64,000 bases of DNA from Chitinophaga niabensis (GCA_017849435.1 JAFIGY010000014.1:1-64000), one strand, 5' to 3'; numbered from the stretch's first letter, positions 46,901 through 56,210 are shown. Numbers and translations are program-made. The notes: generated by a model from the letters alone, not told the origin.

Positions 46901-47062
46901 GAAGCCTTGTTTATCCTGCAGTATGGCGGATATATGATTGCCTTCAAGCCCATCCTCTAACCGGAAATGTTTAAAGGTATACGGATTGTTTTGCTGCTGC
47001 GCGGAGGCGGACAGCCAGATGATCAATACTGCACATAAACTGCAAAATCTGTAACGGCTCAA
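43931..47062 (-). CDS. propeller-sensing LytS-type histidine kinase
   Basis: 1043 aa. Signal peptide (1-21), two seven-bladed propellers of regulator repeats (about 28-680; repeated WVGTDRGI/IWIAGTALQRYDG-type signatures), a Y_Y_Y domain (about 690-770), one membrane helix near 780-798, then the His_kinase domain with AQMNPHFIFNSLNSIQ and a HATPase with MVIQPFVENAIWHGL. It is a half-hybrid without receiver or AraC part, of the type that normally pairs with a LytTR response regulator. None is encoded nearby, so it looks orphan here. The start is TTG 47062: no in-frame ATG exists near the signal peptide. Confidence 0.9.
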   Translation of the reverse strand: MSRYRFCSLCAVLIIWLSASAQQQNNPYTFKHFRLEDGLEGNHISAILQDKQGFIWIAGTALQRYDGQHLVTITGFDRLPGSIFYDDLCLYEDRSGKIWVGGPDNIRVYDPLTAHITTIPLENTLKMQGDLGCHTIKQDHHGIIWATTSAGLLQLDERYHRFRRAPGIPDSIRLQMNSAMAEDAAGRLWVSGNDGLYILSNNRQEIYSRYNNPQAIAALNIPFSARRLFEDSRQHMWIASRGDNIVYAFDPASNHLKQFGLTYQKGAFDKANDITEDVLGNIWVTVDHTGLHRYNTATGRFDLNIIGNNADKLGLHYNYESNCLLSDRDGHLWVGTDRGINIMSLHNLSFSRLDHRSRFPGTDLQLPRSEVTGVFVASNGDAYIGYWGAGFAWLDGQLQLKALYPHGPGNSGIPEARGLVWGFAELPCGKILVGQENGFVSVFDPVHKSFVHQKVPAFNDQPVLTMFPESDTLVWVGLYKDGLVRWNPSTGEARTYPQLLSHTGNSVPVTEIVPQGDSILWIASGSGGILRFNKKTERVEKKVIFRFQGNRIENITALLRYNDSLLLAGTEHGIYFYNPLRNTWAAQQIDDTHFDEWILCMRRADDRHIWFTTPFGFYKLRVSDQQLSAFIQNDDIIDNRRRTRRRIAVLLNSNLLVGASNHVIAFSADQLQVKLPPPDVTITDFRMQEQPVIVDSVVGSNRPLVLKHDQNFISIAFKSLQYHDEKLRYSYQLMGVDHGWIPAENLLVARYTDLPPGTYTFLVKSMNMAGLSSRNITTLKIKILPAFWQTWWFRALCILVALALIYGYFRFRVHLVKKEAKERAAFREELAQLEMKALRAQMNPHFIFNSLNSIQTFMMKNETEQALEYLGRFARLIRNVLDHSQLNNISISRETEMLENYMELEKLRLADQFNYRIEIDPLLNADFTEIPAMVIQPFVENAIWHGLLHKEEKGLLSIEFIREDDKIHCIVEDNGIGREAATAFKLQSHPKHISRGLQITKDRLQLYNSRYNMNASFDMEDLKDITGKACGTRVNLWFPLLED

Positions 47063-47076
47063 ATATGCGGCGTCTT

Positions 47077-47928
47077 TTACTTGGCGACATTCAACTGGTA
47101 AGCAACCACGCGATTACCGTAGAATGTCGGTACATAAACAATTTTCTTTTTCAGATCATACCCGATATCCGCAGTCTGCAGCTTTTCAGCCTGCGTATCC
47201 AGTATTTTGGTGGCGGTGCCTGTTTTGGCATTTACATAAAATATTTCCCCCTGCCAGCACGAAACTACGAATTCGTCTCCTTTCACATGTTCAATGCCGT
47301 CTGTTCCTTTGTCAATCGTAGCCAGTTTCGTGAGTTTACCGTCTTTTTCCGCGCGGTACAGGCTGCCGGCATCCAGTACGAGCAGTCCGGAAGGCATGCA
47401 GAGCAGTCCGTTCGGCCCTCTCAGGCCGCTGTTGGCGCTATCCAGTACGGTCGTGATATTTCCTTTGTAGTAAACATGTACTTTTTTGCGTTTGGAATCG
47501 GAAACATATACGTTGCCTTTGGGGTCGGCGGCCACATCGTTGAGGTTCTGGGCCCCGTCGATCACATGGCGTTTAACGATCACGCCTTTGGCGATATCGA
47601 TTTCCACCAATGCGTCCAGGTCGGCCACAAAGAGATGATCACCGGCAATGCCCATTCCTTTCGGGCAATTCATGCCTTCCACCCATTTCAGCTGGAGGAC
47701 CTTGCCTTCCGGGGAGAGGCGGGAGATAAATCCCTGCCCGTCGCGCGCCCAGGGGGCGCCATCTATGCTGGAGGCATACAGCACATTCCTTTTGGCGTCC
47801 ACATAAACAGATTCCGGCACCCGGAGCGTAGTGTCAGAGGTCCATTTCTTTTCCAGCGACGCCTGCTGGGCGAATGAAGCGGTGAATGGGGTGCATAGCA
47901 GACAGAGGATAGCAGATCTGAGTTTCAT
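47077..47928 (-). CDS. SMP-30/NHL-type beta-propeller protein
   Basis: 283 aa with signal peptide (1-20) and six propeller-like repeats, e.g. PESVYVDAKRNVLYASSID, GMGIAGDHLFVADLDALVEID, NDVAADPKGNVYVSDSK, GPNGLLCMPSGLLVLD. It resembles SMP-30/gluconolactonase/LRE-like proteins, but the catalytic metal-ligand set is not certain, so a binding role is possible. It ends 14 nt before the propeller kinase gene on the same strand, and may supply or sense the same ligand. Confidence 0.78.
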   Translation of the reverse strand: MKLRSAILCLLCTPFTASFAQQASLEKKWTSDTTLRVPESVYVDAKRNVLYASSIDGAPWARDGQGFISRLSPEGKVLQLKWVEGMNCPKGMGIAGDHLFVADLDALVEIDIAKGVIVKRHVIDGAQNLNDVAADPKGNVYVSDSKRKKVHVYYKGNITTVLDSANSGLRGPNGLLCMPSGLLVLDAGSLYRAEKDGKLTKLATIDKGTDGIEHVKGDEFVVSCWQGEIFYVNAKTGTATKILDTQAEKLQTADIGYDLKKKIVYVPTFYGNRVVAYQLNVAK

Positions 47929-48068
47929 AACGTTTTGGATTAGACATTAAATTTAATAAATTTTGTACTTTAGTTTTAGCGAAGCAGACAGTGAACGGAG
48001 AAATATCAACCAGCATAACCGGAATAGGAAATAACACTAGCTTAATAAACGCCAGCAACTAAATTGTA

Positions 48069-48076
48069 TATTTTTG
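48069..48076 (+). promoter_or_regulatory. -7 box TATTTTTG of ECF sigma gene
   Basis: Exact TAnnTTTG match that ends 4 nt before the ATG at 48081, giving a leaderless or nearly leaderless transcript. No good -33 TTG is seen. Confidence 0.5.
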
Positions 48077-48080
48077 AGGC

Positions 48081-48668
48081 ATGATGAATGATGAGCTGAT
48101 CAGACGCCACTTCAGGTGCATTGGGGAAGGAGGGGATATGCAGGCCTATGATGAGTTGTACAGGCTGCTTTGTGGCAGGCTGATACGCTTTTCTGCTGCT
48201 ATCACCGGCTCTTTTCACCTGGCGGAGGAGATCGTTTCCGATGTCTTCATCATGATCTGGCAAAAACGGGAACAGTTAGCAGCAGTGGAAAATCCACTGG
48301 TATATTTATACGTCTGCACCCGCAACCGCTCTTTAAACACCCTTCAACAACACCGCAAACACCAGCATACCAGTCTTGACAGTCTGGACACCGATGCGCT
48401 GGCCATGAGCCCCGACCAGGAGCAGAGTATGATCTCGGCCGAGGTGGCCCAGCGGATCGAAGCCGCCATCCGCAGTTTGCCCGCCCGTTGCCAGCTGATA
48501 TTCAGGCTGGTGAAGCAGGACGGCCTCAAATACAGGGAGGTGGCTGAATTGCTGAATATTTCATCCAAAACGGTAGACGCCCAGCTTACCATTGCGGTGA
48601 AAAAAGTGGCGGAGGCTATCCGGCTGAATATGCCTTCGGAGCTGGCCTGGTCATTTCTTTTTCGTTAG
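48081..48668 (+). CDS. ECF RNA polymerase sigma factor
   Basis: 195 aa. Region 2 has DELYRLLCGRLIRFSAAIT and AEEIVSDVFIMIWQKRE. Region 4 ends in ARCQLIFRLVKQDGLKYREV, then ELLNISSKTVDAQLTIAVKK. Bacteroidota ECF sigmas of this size usually pair with FecR-like anti-sigmas that sense a TonB-dependent receptor. That is the layout here: FecR-like gene, then SusC. It should activate the SusC/SusD genes downstream. Confidence 0.92.
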   Translation: MMNDELIRRHFRCIGEGGDMQAYDELYRLLCGRLIRFSAAITGSFHLAEEIVSDVFIMIWQKREQLAAVENPLVYLYVCTRNRSLNTLQQHRKHQHTSLDSLDTDALAMSPDQEQSMISAEVAQRIEAAIRSLPARCQLIFRLVKQDGLKYREVAELLNISSKTVDAQLTIAVKKVAEAIRLNMPSELAWSFLFR

Positions 48669-48725
48669 TAAAAATTTTTTTCAGATCCTTTAGGGAACTT
48701 TTGGGGTCAGCATTGTCCTTTAGGT

Positions 48726-49796
48726 ATGATGCATGATCAGATCTGGACCCTGCTTGCCAGGAGGATGGCAAACGAACTGCTCCCTGAAGAGGAGGAGGAG
48801 CTGGAACGTTTATTACAGCAGCATCCGGACGCTTCTTATATCAAGGAGGTGATGATGCAGCCCTGGAACGACCGGCAGAAGCCTTTTGGGCCGGAAGAGG
48901 CGGATCAGGCACTGGAAAGGCATAAACTTCGCCTTGAATCCGCTATGGTGGCGGAAGAAGAACCGGAGGCGCCGTCTTCGGGCCGGAAGGTGAGAAGAAT
49001 GGTTTTCCAGTTGACGGGGGTAGCTGCCGCGCTGGTCTTTGCTTTCTTTATAGGGCGTAAATGGTTTGCTGCGCCGAAGCCTGTGGCCGAGGAGGCCCGG
49101 CTCCAGCTGGTGACGCAAAAAGGTTCCCGCTCTCATATCAAACTGCCGGACGGTACGAGTGTATGGCTCAATGCCGGCAGCAAACTGGATTATCCGAAAC
49201 AGTTCACCGGCAGGAAACGCGAGGTGACGCTGGAAGGTGAGGCTTTCTTCACCGTGGTGAAGGATGAGAACAGACCCTTTATGGTGCGTACGAAAGCATT
49301 CGCTGTTCGCGTACTGGGCACCGAGTTCAATGTGCGCGTTTATCCGCAGGAAGATATAGCCGTAGCTTCCCTTGTCACAGGGTCTGTGGAAGTGGTGCTG
49401 GATGAAAAGCAGAACCGGGTAGTGCGGTTAAGACCAAATGAAAAGCTGTCCATCTCCACACTGGAACAGCTTGTTACTACAACTACAGCAAAGGAAACGG
49501 TTGCCCTCAGGCAGCCTGTTAAATCGAGACTTACCGAAGTGCGGGACAGTGTGATCGCTGAAACGGCCTGGGTAGAAAATAAGCTGGCCTTTAAGAAAAT
49601 GCCGCTGGAGAAAGTAGTGGCATTGATGGAACAATGGTACGGCGCGGATATTCGCTTTAAGAATGAAAACAAAAAACAATTAAGCTTTACGGCAGTTTTT
49701 GACAAGGAAAATCTCATCGATGCGTTGAAGGCGCTGGAATTGACCGGTACCTTCCATTTTATGCAGGACGCGGATGGGGTAATCTGGATCGAGTAA
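48726..49796 (+). CDS. FecR-like anti-sigma factor
   Basis: 356 aa. Cytoplasmic N-terminus (1-90), one membrane helix (about 97-115), a FecR domain (about 140-240; GSRSHIKLPDGTSVWLNAG, EVTLEGEAFFTV, VLGTEFNVRVY) and a C-terminal DUF4974-type domain (about 285-356). It transmits a signal from the SusC receptor to the sigma factor. It starts 57 nt after the sigma gene. Confidence 0.94.
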   Translation: MMHDQIWTLLARRMANELLPEEEEELERLLQQHPDASYIKEVMMQPWNDRQKPFGPEEADQALERHKLRLESAMVAEEEPEAPSSGRKVRRMVFQLTGVAAALVFAFFIGRKWFAAPKPVAEEARLQLVTQKGSRSHIKLPDGTSVWLNAGSKLDYPKQFTGRKREVTLEGEAFFTVVKDENRPFMVRTKAFAVRVLGTEFNVRVYPQEDIAVASLVTGSVEVVLDEKQNRVVRLRPNEKLSISTLEQLVTTTTAKETVALRQPVKSRLTEVRDSVIAETAWVENKLAFKKMPLEKVVALMEQWYGADIRFKNENKKQLSFTAVFDKENLIDALKALELTGTFHFMQDADGVIWIE

Positions 49797-49845
49797 CAGA
49801 TTTCAATCACATATTAACATTTCAGCAATTTTAGCCGAAAAAAAA

Positions 49846-49870
49846 CGGGAAATGTTCGCACCATTTCCCG
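49846..49870. promoter_or_regulatory. 9-bp hairpin ahead of SusC gene
   Basis: CGGGAAATG-N7-CATTTCCCG, perfect stem, preceded by an A-run and not followed by a T-run. It therefore looks like a terminator on the minus strand or a leader stem for the SusC mRNA. Confidence 0.5.
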
Positions 49871-49944
49871 CCATCAAAGTCGGTTAGTGACATTGCTATG
49901 CGTAAACATGTAACCAATTATCAATTAACCAACAACTCAAAGGT

Positions 49945-52900
49945 ATGAAAAAAAGTACAGTGGTGAGTTGGCTTCCACCAGGGCGAAGCCTCAAAAAACT
50001 GTTAATTTTTATGAAGCTCTCCGCGATGTTAGTCTTTGTTGTATGTATGCAAGTGAGCGCAAGCGTGCGTTCCCAGCATACAGTTTCAGTAAAGATGTCC
50101 CGTACCAGTCTTGAAAAAGCATTCTCTCTCATCGAGCTGCAAACCAACTACCGCTTTGTGTTCAATGACGACAAACTGCCGGTTGCGCACAAGGTGACGT
50201 TGGATGCCAAAGACTGGCCCATCAAGAAAGTGCTCGAGCAAATGCTGGAGAAAACCAATCTGGACTATCGTTTCCTGTCCAACGACCTGATCGTTATCGC
50301 GCCCGCTGCAACGGTTGCAAAGGATATTGTGGCAAAAGGGAAGGTCGTGAATCCCGCCGGGGAAACGCTCCAGATGGTAAGCGTACGGTTGAAGAATACT
50401 ACTATTGGGGTCTTTACCAATGAGAAAGGGGAATTTGAGTTGAAAGTACCCGAAGAAGGTACGCTCGTATTTTCTTACGTGGGATATGTTACACAGGAAC
50501 AACCGGTGAGCCTGGGCGGTGCGATGAATGTGACCCTGCAGCCGAATGCCAATTCCATGGAAGAAGTAGTGGTGGTAGGTTATGGCATGCAACGCAAGAT
50601 CAGCACTACCGGTGCGGTAGATCAGATCGCCGGCAAACAGCTGGCAGAACGTCCGATCTCTAATATATTCCAGGGATTACAGGGTGTAAGCCCCGGGTTG
50701 AACATTAACTATAAAGGCGGTGCACCCGGAACCACGCCGAGTATCAACATTCGTGGTGCGGGTTCTCTTTTTGGAGAAACTACTCCACTGATCATCATTG
50801 ACGGTATTACCGCCGCTACGGATGACTTTTTCCGGCTGAACGCCAATGATATTGCCACCATCACCGTTTTGCGCGATGCGGCTTCCGCAGCCATCTACGG
50901 CGCCCGCGCCGCATTCGGCGTGATCCTGATCACTACCAAATCCGGTGAAGGCGGGGTGAAGCAAAAGGTAAGCTATAATAACTATTTCTCCAGCTCCAAG
51001 CCAACCGTGCTGCCTACACAGGTAACGGATCCTTACATTTTTTCAAGGGTATTGGAAACATCTACGAACAATACCCCCTGGACTTATGTGCACTTCTCCG
51101 ATTATCAGTATCAGTGGGCAAAAGATCGTTCTGATGATCCTTCTATCGAAGATACCCGCATTGACCCAAGCGATCCAAACAAATGGATCTATATGGGTAA
51201 TAACGACTGGAATCAGTTTTTCTTTAACAAGACCAGCAATTCCGCCAATCATACCGTTACGCTCAGCGGCAGCGGTGAAACAGGAAAAGGTAAACCCTTT
51301 GGTTACTTTTTGTCCGCCGACTATACGAAAGAGAATGGTTTGAACAAGCTGGCGAAGGATGACTGGAATCGTTATGGGTTGAGGGCGCGCATGAACTTCA
51401 TGCCCATGAAGTGGTTGAAGGTGGATAACAACATGAATATCTATCAGATCAAATACGATGCGCCTTCCTATTCTATCACAGACCTTTATTATCTGTCTCC
51501 CATACAGGTGGCTAAAAACCCTGACGGAACCTGGGCGAATACGGATGCCGGCCGATTGGGCGCAAAGCTCACCAACGGCGGCCGGAACGTTACCACCCGC
51601 TTCGGTTTCCAGGATGTGGTAAGGGGTACGGCTACTTTCCTCGACGGCGATCTGCAGATCACCGGTAGCGCCAGCTTCAAACGTGAAATGTGGAAATACA
51701 ATACGGATTACCGGAAATACCGTATCGGTTTCGGACCGAAAGATATCCGGGAAGAAGGCGGCAGCGGCTCCGTTTCTGTAAGGAACGGCAGCGTAAAGCA
51801 TGATGTGTATGACCTGTATGCCAATTATACCAAGAAACTGGGCCGGGATCACGAGATCAAACTGCTGGCCGGGTTTAACCAGGAAGAATATATCTGGTCT
51901 TATGAACAGGCGAAGAAGGATGTGCTGATTACTTCCAGCCTGCCATATCTTTCACTGACCACCGGTACGCCCACCGTTGGTGCGGACTATACCACCTACG
52001 CACTGCGCGGCTATTTCGGACGTGTGAATTATACTTTCAAGAACCGGTATATCCTTGAAGCGAATGGCAGGTATGATGGTTCCTCCAGGTTCCTGCCGGC
52101 AAAACGCTGGGGCTTCTTCCCGTCTATCTCCGCCGCGTGGATAGCGAGCGAAGAACCTTTTATGAGGCAGTTCCAGCAGCTGTCCACACTCAAATTCAGA
52201 ACATCTTACGGTGCATTGGGTAATCAGGTAACGAGCGACTTCAGAGGCATTCCAAGCATTCCCATCGGATCATCCTCCTACCTGATCAACAATCTTTTCC
52301 CGACCATCGCAACAGGTGCTCCGCTGCTGCCGGTAGATCCGCAGTCTTATACCTGGGAAAAGGTGAATACCTTCAACGTTGGTACGGATATCGGATTCCT
52401 TCAGGACAGGATACTGTTAGGGTTTGACATCTATTCCCGTAAAACGCTGGGTATGCTGGTGGCCGGCGCTTCCGTACCCGGTGTGCTGGGTACTTCCATT
52501 CCGCCTACCAACTCTGCCGATCTCAATACAAAAGGCTGGGAACTGTCCGTAGGTTACAAGAATGATTTCATTGTAGCCAACAAACCCTTTAGTTTCAGCT
52601 CCCGTTTCATTATTTCCGACTCCCGCACAACGGTGACAAAGTATGATAAGAATAAGCTTGGCCTGCTGAGCGACTACCGTGTGGGTCAGGAACTGGGAGA
52701 AGTATGGGGATTAGTGAGTGACGGCTACTTCAAGAATAAGGATGAGATCAAAGGACTGGATGAATCTGCCATCGTGCCCTGGGGCGCCCTGGAAATTGTG
52801 CCGGGCTGGCCTAAATATGTGGATCAGAACCATGATAACAAGATCAACAAAGGTAACGGCACTGCAAGCGATCCCGGAGATTACAAGATCATCGGCAACA

Positions 52901-53469
52901 AAAGTACCCGCTACCGTTATGGTCTGAACCTGGACTTCCAGTGGAACGGTATCGATCTTTCCATTTTCATGCAAGGTGTGGCAAAACGTGATTTCTATCC
53001 GAAACACTATCTCTTCTGGGGCCCTTACCAGCAGCCGTATGCCGGGATCTATCCCTGGAACCTGGACTTCTACCGTGGTGCATCTGAAACCGGAGCAGCG
53101 CGTGACAGACACTCCAAAGCTTACATCGCTGCCGGTCTTGCCGATGCCAACACCAATTCTTACTTCCCGGTATTGCAGTCATGGCTCGCAGATGCGAACT
53201 ATGGAGCAGGTCTGGATATTCCGCAAACCAAGTACATGCTGAACGGCGCTTACCTGCGCTTCAAGAACGTGACGATCGGGTATACCCTGCCGGCATCTGT
53301 TTTGAAAAAAGCCAGGATCAGCCGTTTGAGAGTGTTCGTGACCGGCGAGAACCTTTACGAGTTCTCCTCCATCAAAAAATATTTTGATCCCGAAGCCATT
53401 GAAGACGGTTACGGTTGGGCTTATCCCTTCCAGAGAAAATATGCTTTCGGTATTAATCTTGATTTTTAA
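49945..53469 (+). CDS. SusC/RagA-family TonB-dependent outer-membrane transporter
   Basis: 1174 aa. A signal sequence lies after a basic start (about 20-40), then an STN (secretin/TonB N-terminal) domain (about 55-115), a CarboxypepD_reg beta-sandwich (about 130-205), a plug domain (about 215-330) with NSMEEVVVVGYGMQRKIST and the SusC signature PSINIRGAGSLFGE, and a 22-strand barrel ending in AFGINLDF with terminal Phe. The STN domain indicates signalling through FecR. It imports oligosaccharide or glycoconjugate together with the SusD lipoprotein encoded 17 nt downstream. Confidence 0.96.
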   Translation: MKKSTVVSWLPPGRSLKKLLIFMKLSAMLVFVVCMQVSASVRSQHTVSVKMSRTSLEKAFSLIELQTNYRFVFNDDKLPVAHKVTLDAKDWPIKKVLEQMLEKTNLDYRFLSNDLIVIAPAATVAKDIVAKGKVVNPAGETLQMVSVRLKNTTIGVFTNEKGEFELKVPEEGTLVFSYVGYVTQEQPVSLGGAMNVTLQPNANSMEEVVVVGYGMQRKISTTGAVDQIAGKQLAERPISNIFQGLQGVSPGLNINYKGGAPGTTPSINIRGAGSLFGETTPLIIIDGITAATDDFFRLNANDIATITVLRDAASAAIYGARAAFGVILITTKSGEGGVKQKVSYNNYFSSSKPTVLPTQVTDPYIFSRVLETSTNNTPWTYVHFSDYQYQWAKDRSDDPSIEDTRIDPSDPNKWIYMGNNDWNQFFFNKTSNSANHTVTLSGSGETGKGKPFGYFLSADYTKENGLNKLAKDDWNRYGLRARMNFMPMKWLKVDNNMNIYQIKYDAPSYSITDLYYLSPIQVAKNPDGTWANTDAGRLGAKLTNGGRNVTTRFGFQDVVRGTATFLDGDLQITGSASFKREMWKYNTDYRKYRIGFGPKDIREEGGSGSVSVRNGSVKHDVYDLYANYTKKLGRDHEIKLLAGFNQEEYIWSYEQAKKDVLITSSLPYLSLTTGTPTVGADYTTYALRGYFGRVNYTFKNRYILEANGRYDGSSRFLPAKRWGFFPSISAAWIASEEPFMRQFQQLSTLKFRTSYGALGNQVTSDFRGIPSIPIGSSSYLINNLFPTIATGAPLLPVDPQSYTWEKVNTFNVGTDIGFLQDRILLGFDIYSRKTLGMLVAGASVPGVLGTSIPPTNSADLNTKGWELSVGYKNDFIVANKPFSFSSRFIISDSRTTVTKYDKNKLGLLSDYRVGQELGEVWGLVSDGYFKNKDEIKGLDESAIVPWGALEIVPGWPKYVDQNHDNKINKGNGTASDPGDYKIIGNKSTRYRYGLNLDFQWNGIDLSIFMQGVAKRDFYPKHYLFWGPYQQPYAGIYPWNLDFYRGASETGAARDRHSKAYIAAGLADANTNSYFPVLQSWLADANYGAGLDIPQTKYMLNGAYLRFKNVTIGYTLPASVLKKARISRLRVFVTGENLYEFSSIKKYFDPEAIEDGYGWAYPFQRKYAFGINLDF

Positions 53470-53486
53470 GATAAAAAAGATTTCAA

Positions 53487-55307
53487 GTGAAAAAGATCAA
53501 TGCTCTACATATAGTGCTGGTTGTTATTGCGGGAATGATGGCGGCATCCTGCCAGAAGGATTTCATGGATCGCTACCCGCAGACTTCCATTCCACCTGAT
53601 CTGTTTTTTAAAACAGAAGAAGACCTTAACCTGTATGTCACCGGTTTATTAAGCGTGACGGGCCGTGGCGCTTTCCTGGCTGATCAGGATACGGATGATA
53701 AAGCCACCACCGGCGCGATGGAAATTAAAAGTATGATGACGGGCTCGCCCACTTCCCAGACGCTGACAGGTGGCTGGAGCTGGTCCAGGTTGCGGAACAT
53801 CAACTATTTCCTCGATAATTACAGCAAGGCGAATGTAACACAGGAAGTGAAAGATCACTATGCAGGTCTGGCGAGATATTACCGCGCACTTTTTTACATC
53901 GACAAAGTGCGAAGGTTCTCCAATGTGCCCTGGTATTCCACTACGCTTAACCCTGGCGACAGCGTGGCCCTTTACAAACCGAGGGATCCCCGCACACTCA
54001 TCATGGACAGTGTAATGGCCGATCTGAACTTTGCGGTCGCTAAAGTAAAAGAATCCGTACCGGTGGGCACTCCGGGCAAATGGGTGGTGAAGCTTGCGTT
54101 GGCAAGGGCCGCTCTGTATGAAGGTACTTATCGTAAATATCACGATGAGCTGAGCCTGAAAAATACAGCTGATGCGTACCTGCAAACCGCTATAAAAACA
54201 GCGGATGATATCATGACCAATGGCCCGTTCCAGTTGTACAACACCGGTAACCCGGCTACTGACTATGCTACCTTGTTTAACAGCGCCAATTTGGTGAATA
54301 ATAAGGAAGTGATGCTGGTGAATATTTATGATCAGGACCTGAAGAAGAGCGGCGGCAATAATGGTAATATTATCAACTATGAGCAATCGCCTTCCCGTGA
54401 CCTCGTGCAGACTTACCTGATGAAGGACGGCAGTCGCTTTACCGATCAGCCCGGCTATCAGACCATGCTGTATGTGGATGAGTTCAGGAACCGTGATCCC
54501 CGTTTAAGCCAGACGATGATCTATCCGGGTTTGAAAATGGCGGTGAATCCCCCGGCTGTGGCTACGCTCTACATCCCGCGTCTCAACAAAAATTTCTCCG
54601 GTTATCATCAATTGAAAGGATATATCAACAGCACTGACTCTAAAGTGGTGGATGGTGTGGACTTCCCCGCCTGCCGTTATGCAGAGGTGCTGCTGATCTT
54701 CGCGGAAGCGAAAGCGGAATCAGGCGGCCTTGCCCAGGGAGACCTGGACAGGTCCATCAACCTCATCCGCCAACGCGCAGGTATACCTCCGCTGAACATG
54801 GCCGCCGCTAATGCTTCCATCGATCCCGTTCTGGCAGCGAAATACACGGATGTGACCGGTGCCAATACCGGCGTGATCCTGGAAATTCGCCGTGAGAGAA
54901 GAGTGGAACTGGCCATGGAAGGATATCGTTTTGATGACCTTATGCGGTGGCACGCTGCTAAAGCACTGGAGAAAATTCCGGAAGGCATGTACTTCCCCGG
55001 ACTGGGAAAATATGATCTCAACGGAGATGGCGTGGAAGATATCATCCTGATCGATAAAAGCGCTTCCATCCCGCCGGCTGCTTCTCAGGAAACCAACTCA
55101 CTTGGTGTGAAACTGGTGTATTACAAAGCGGGTAATTTTGGCGACGATGTAACGGTATACCTGAAGAACGGGAATTCCGGCGGTACGATTGTTACGGAGG
55201 TAAGGGCGCGTACTTTCAAAGATCCGCAATACTATTATCGTCCTGTTCCGTTCAACGAAGTAGTGCTCAATCCTAAACTTGCGCCGCAATTATTCGGCTG
55301 GCAATAA
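53487..55307 (+). CDS. SusD/RagB-family surface glycan-binding lipoprotein
   Basis: 606 aa. Lipoprotein signal with Cys22 (AASCQKD), TPR-like helical core with YYRALFYIDKVRRFSNVPW, the SusD signature NLIRQRAGIPPLNM near 430 and ILEIRRERRVELAMEGYRF. It captures the substrate at the surface and acts as the lid of the SusC channel. The start is GTG 53487. Confidence 0.95.
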   Translation: MKKINALHIVLVVIAGMMAASCQKDFMDRYPQTSIPPDLFFKTEEDLNLYVTGLLSVTGRGAFLADQDTDDKATTGAMEIKSMMTGSPTSQTLTGGWSWSRLRNINYFLDNYSKANVTQEVKDHYAGLARYYRALFYIDKVRRFSNVPWYSTTLNPGDSVALYKPRDPRTLIMDSVMADLNFAVAKVKESVPVGTPGKWVVKLALARAALYEGTYRKYHDELSLKNTADAYLQTAIKTADDIMTNGPFQLYNTGNPATDYATLFNSANLVNNKEVMLVNIYDQDLKKSGGNNGNIINYEQSPSRDLVQTYLMKDGSRFTDQPGYQTMLYVDEFRNRDPRLSQTMIYPGLKMAVNPPAVATLYIPRLNKNFSGYHQLKGYINSTDSKVVDGVDFPACRYAEVLLIFAEAKAESGGLAQGDLDRSINLIRQRAGIPPLNMAAANASIDPVLAAKYTDVTGANTGVILEIRRERRVELAMEGYRFDDLMRWHAAKALEKIPEGMYFPGLGKYDLNGDGVEDIILIDKSASIPPAASQETNSLGVKLVYYKAGNFGDDVTVYLKNGNSGGTIVTEVRARTFKDPQYYYRPVPFNEVVLNPKLAPQLFGWQ

Positions 55308-55313
55308 TTTTAT

Positions 55314-56210
55314 ATGAACAGAAGAGATTTGTTGAAACAAAGTGGCTTGCTGCTGGCGGCCTCCACTATCGGAGGTCCCGCCGCGGCGGCTTTGAAGCCG
55401 ACGCCTAAACGCGCACACATCACGGTAGCGCATATCACCGACGTGCATTTATCTACAGACGCGGCAGTAGCGGAACGGTTCCGTCAATGCCTGGCCGCGG
55501 TTAAAAAACACAAGGTGGATTTTATCCTCAATGGCGGGGATTCTATTATGGACGCTTCCTATAATGATGTGGTGCGCGATAAGGTGACCGGTCAATGGGC
55601 GGCATGGGATACCTGTATGGAGGACCTGAAAGGATACGAAGTGTTCAGCTGCATCGGGAATCATGATTGCTGGTGGGCGGCGCCTTCGAAGAGCGATGAC
55701 ATGTATGGAAAGGATTATGTGGTGAAAAGACTGAAAATTCCGGCACGCTATTACAGCTTTGACCGTAAAGGATGGCATTTCATTATCCTTGACGGGAACA
55801 ATGAGAGGATATCGCTGGATGAAGCGCAATACAACTGGCTGGTAAACGATCTTGAAAAGTTACCGGCCAATACGCCCACACTGCTGATGTCCCACTTCCC
55901 GGTGTTTGGCGCCACGCCGATACTGGTGGGTGGTAACCATGCTGACAATAAAAAGCTGAAAGATCTTTTTTACAAGCATCGTGATAAAGTAAGAGTGATG
56001 TTAAGCGGACATAACCATTTGTATGATAAGATCCTGTATAATGGTGTTTGGTATTGCTGTAATGGCGCGATGAGCGGGTTCTGGTGGGGAAAAGGCGATA
56101 AAGAGTCCGCTGGTCCGGGTTACTACCTCGAAACACCGCCTGGCTTTGCGATCCTGAAGCTGTACCAGGATGGAACCCTGGAGAACGAGTACTATCCACA
56201 TGCTTTTTAA
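55314..56210 (+). CDS. Tat-exported metallophosphoesterase
   Basis: 298 aa. Twin-Arg signal MNRRDLLKQSGLLLAASTI, then a calcineurin-like domain: ITDVHL, NGGDSI, IGNHDCWW, LMSHFP and SGHNHLYD. It removes phosphate from phosphorylated sugars, lipids or other esters after export; the substrate is unknown. It begins 6 nt after the SusD gene, so it belongs to the same unit. Confidence 0.92.
   Translation: MNRRDLLKQSGLLLAASTIGGPAAAALKPTPKRAHITVAHITDVHLSTDAAVAERFRQCLAAVKKHKVDFILNGGDSIMDASYNDVVRDKVTGQWAAWDTCMEDLKGYEVFSCIGNHDCWWAAPSKSDDMYGKDYVVKRLKIPARYYSFDRKGWHFIILDGNNERISLDEAQYNWLVNDLEKLPANTPTLLMSHFPVFGATPILVGGNHADNKKLKDLFYKHRDKVRVMLSGHNHLYDKILYNGVWYCCNGAMSGFWWGKGDKESAGPGYYLETPPGFAILKLYQDGTLENEYYPHAF

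Noticed and set aside
49846-49870. Hairpin as a plus-strand intrinsic terminator before SusC
   Set aside because: No T-run follows the stem on the plus strand. The A-run precedes it, so it would only terminate minus-strand transcription, where no gene is seen.
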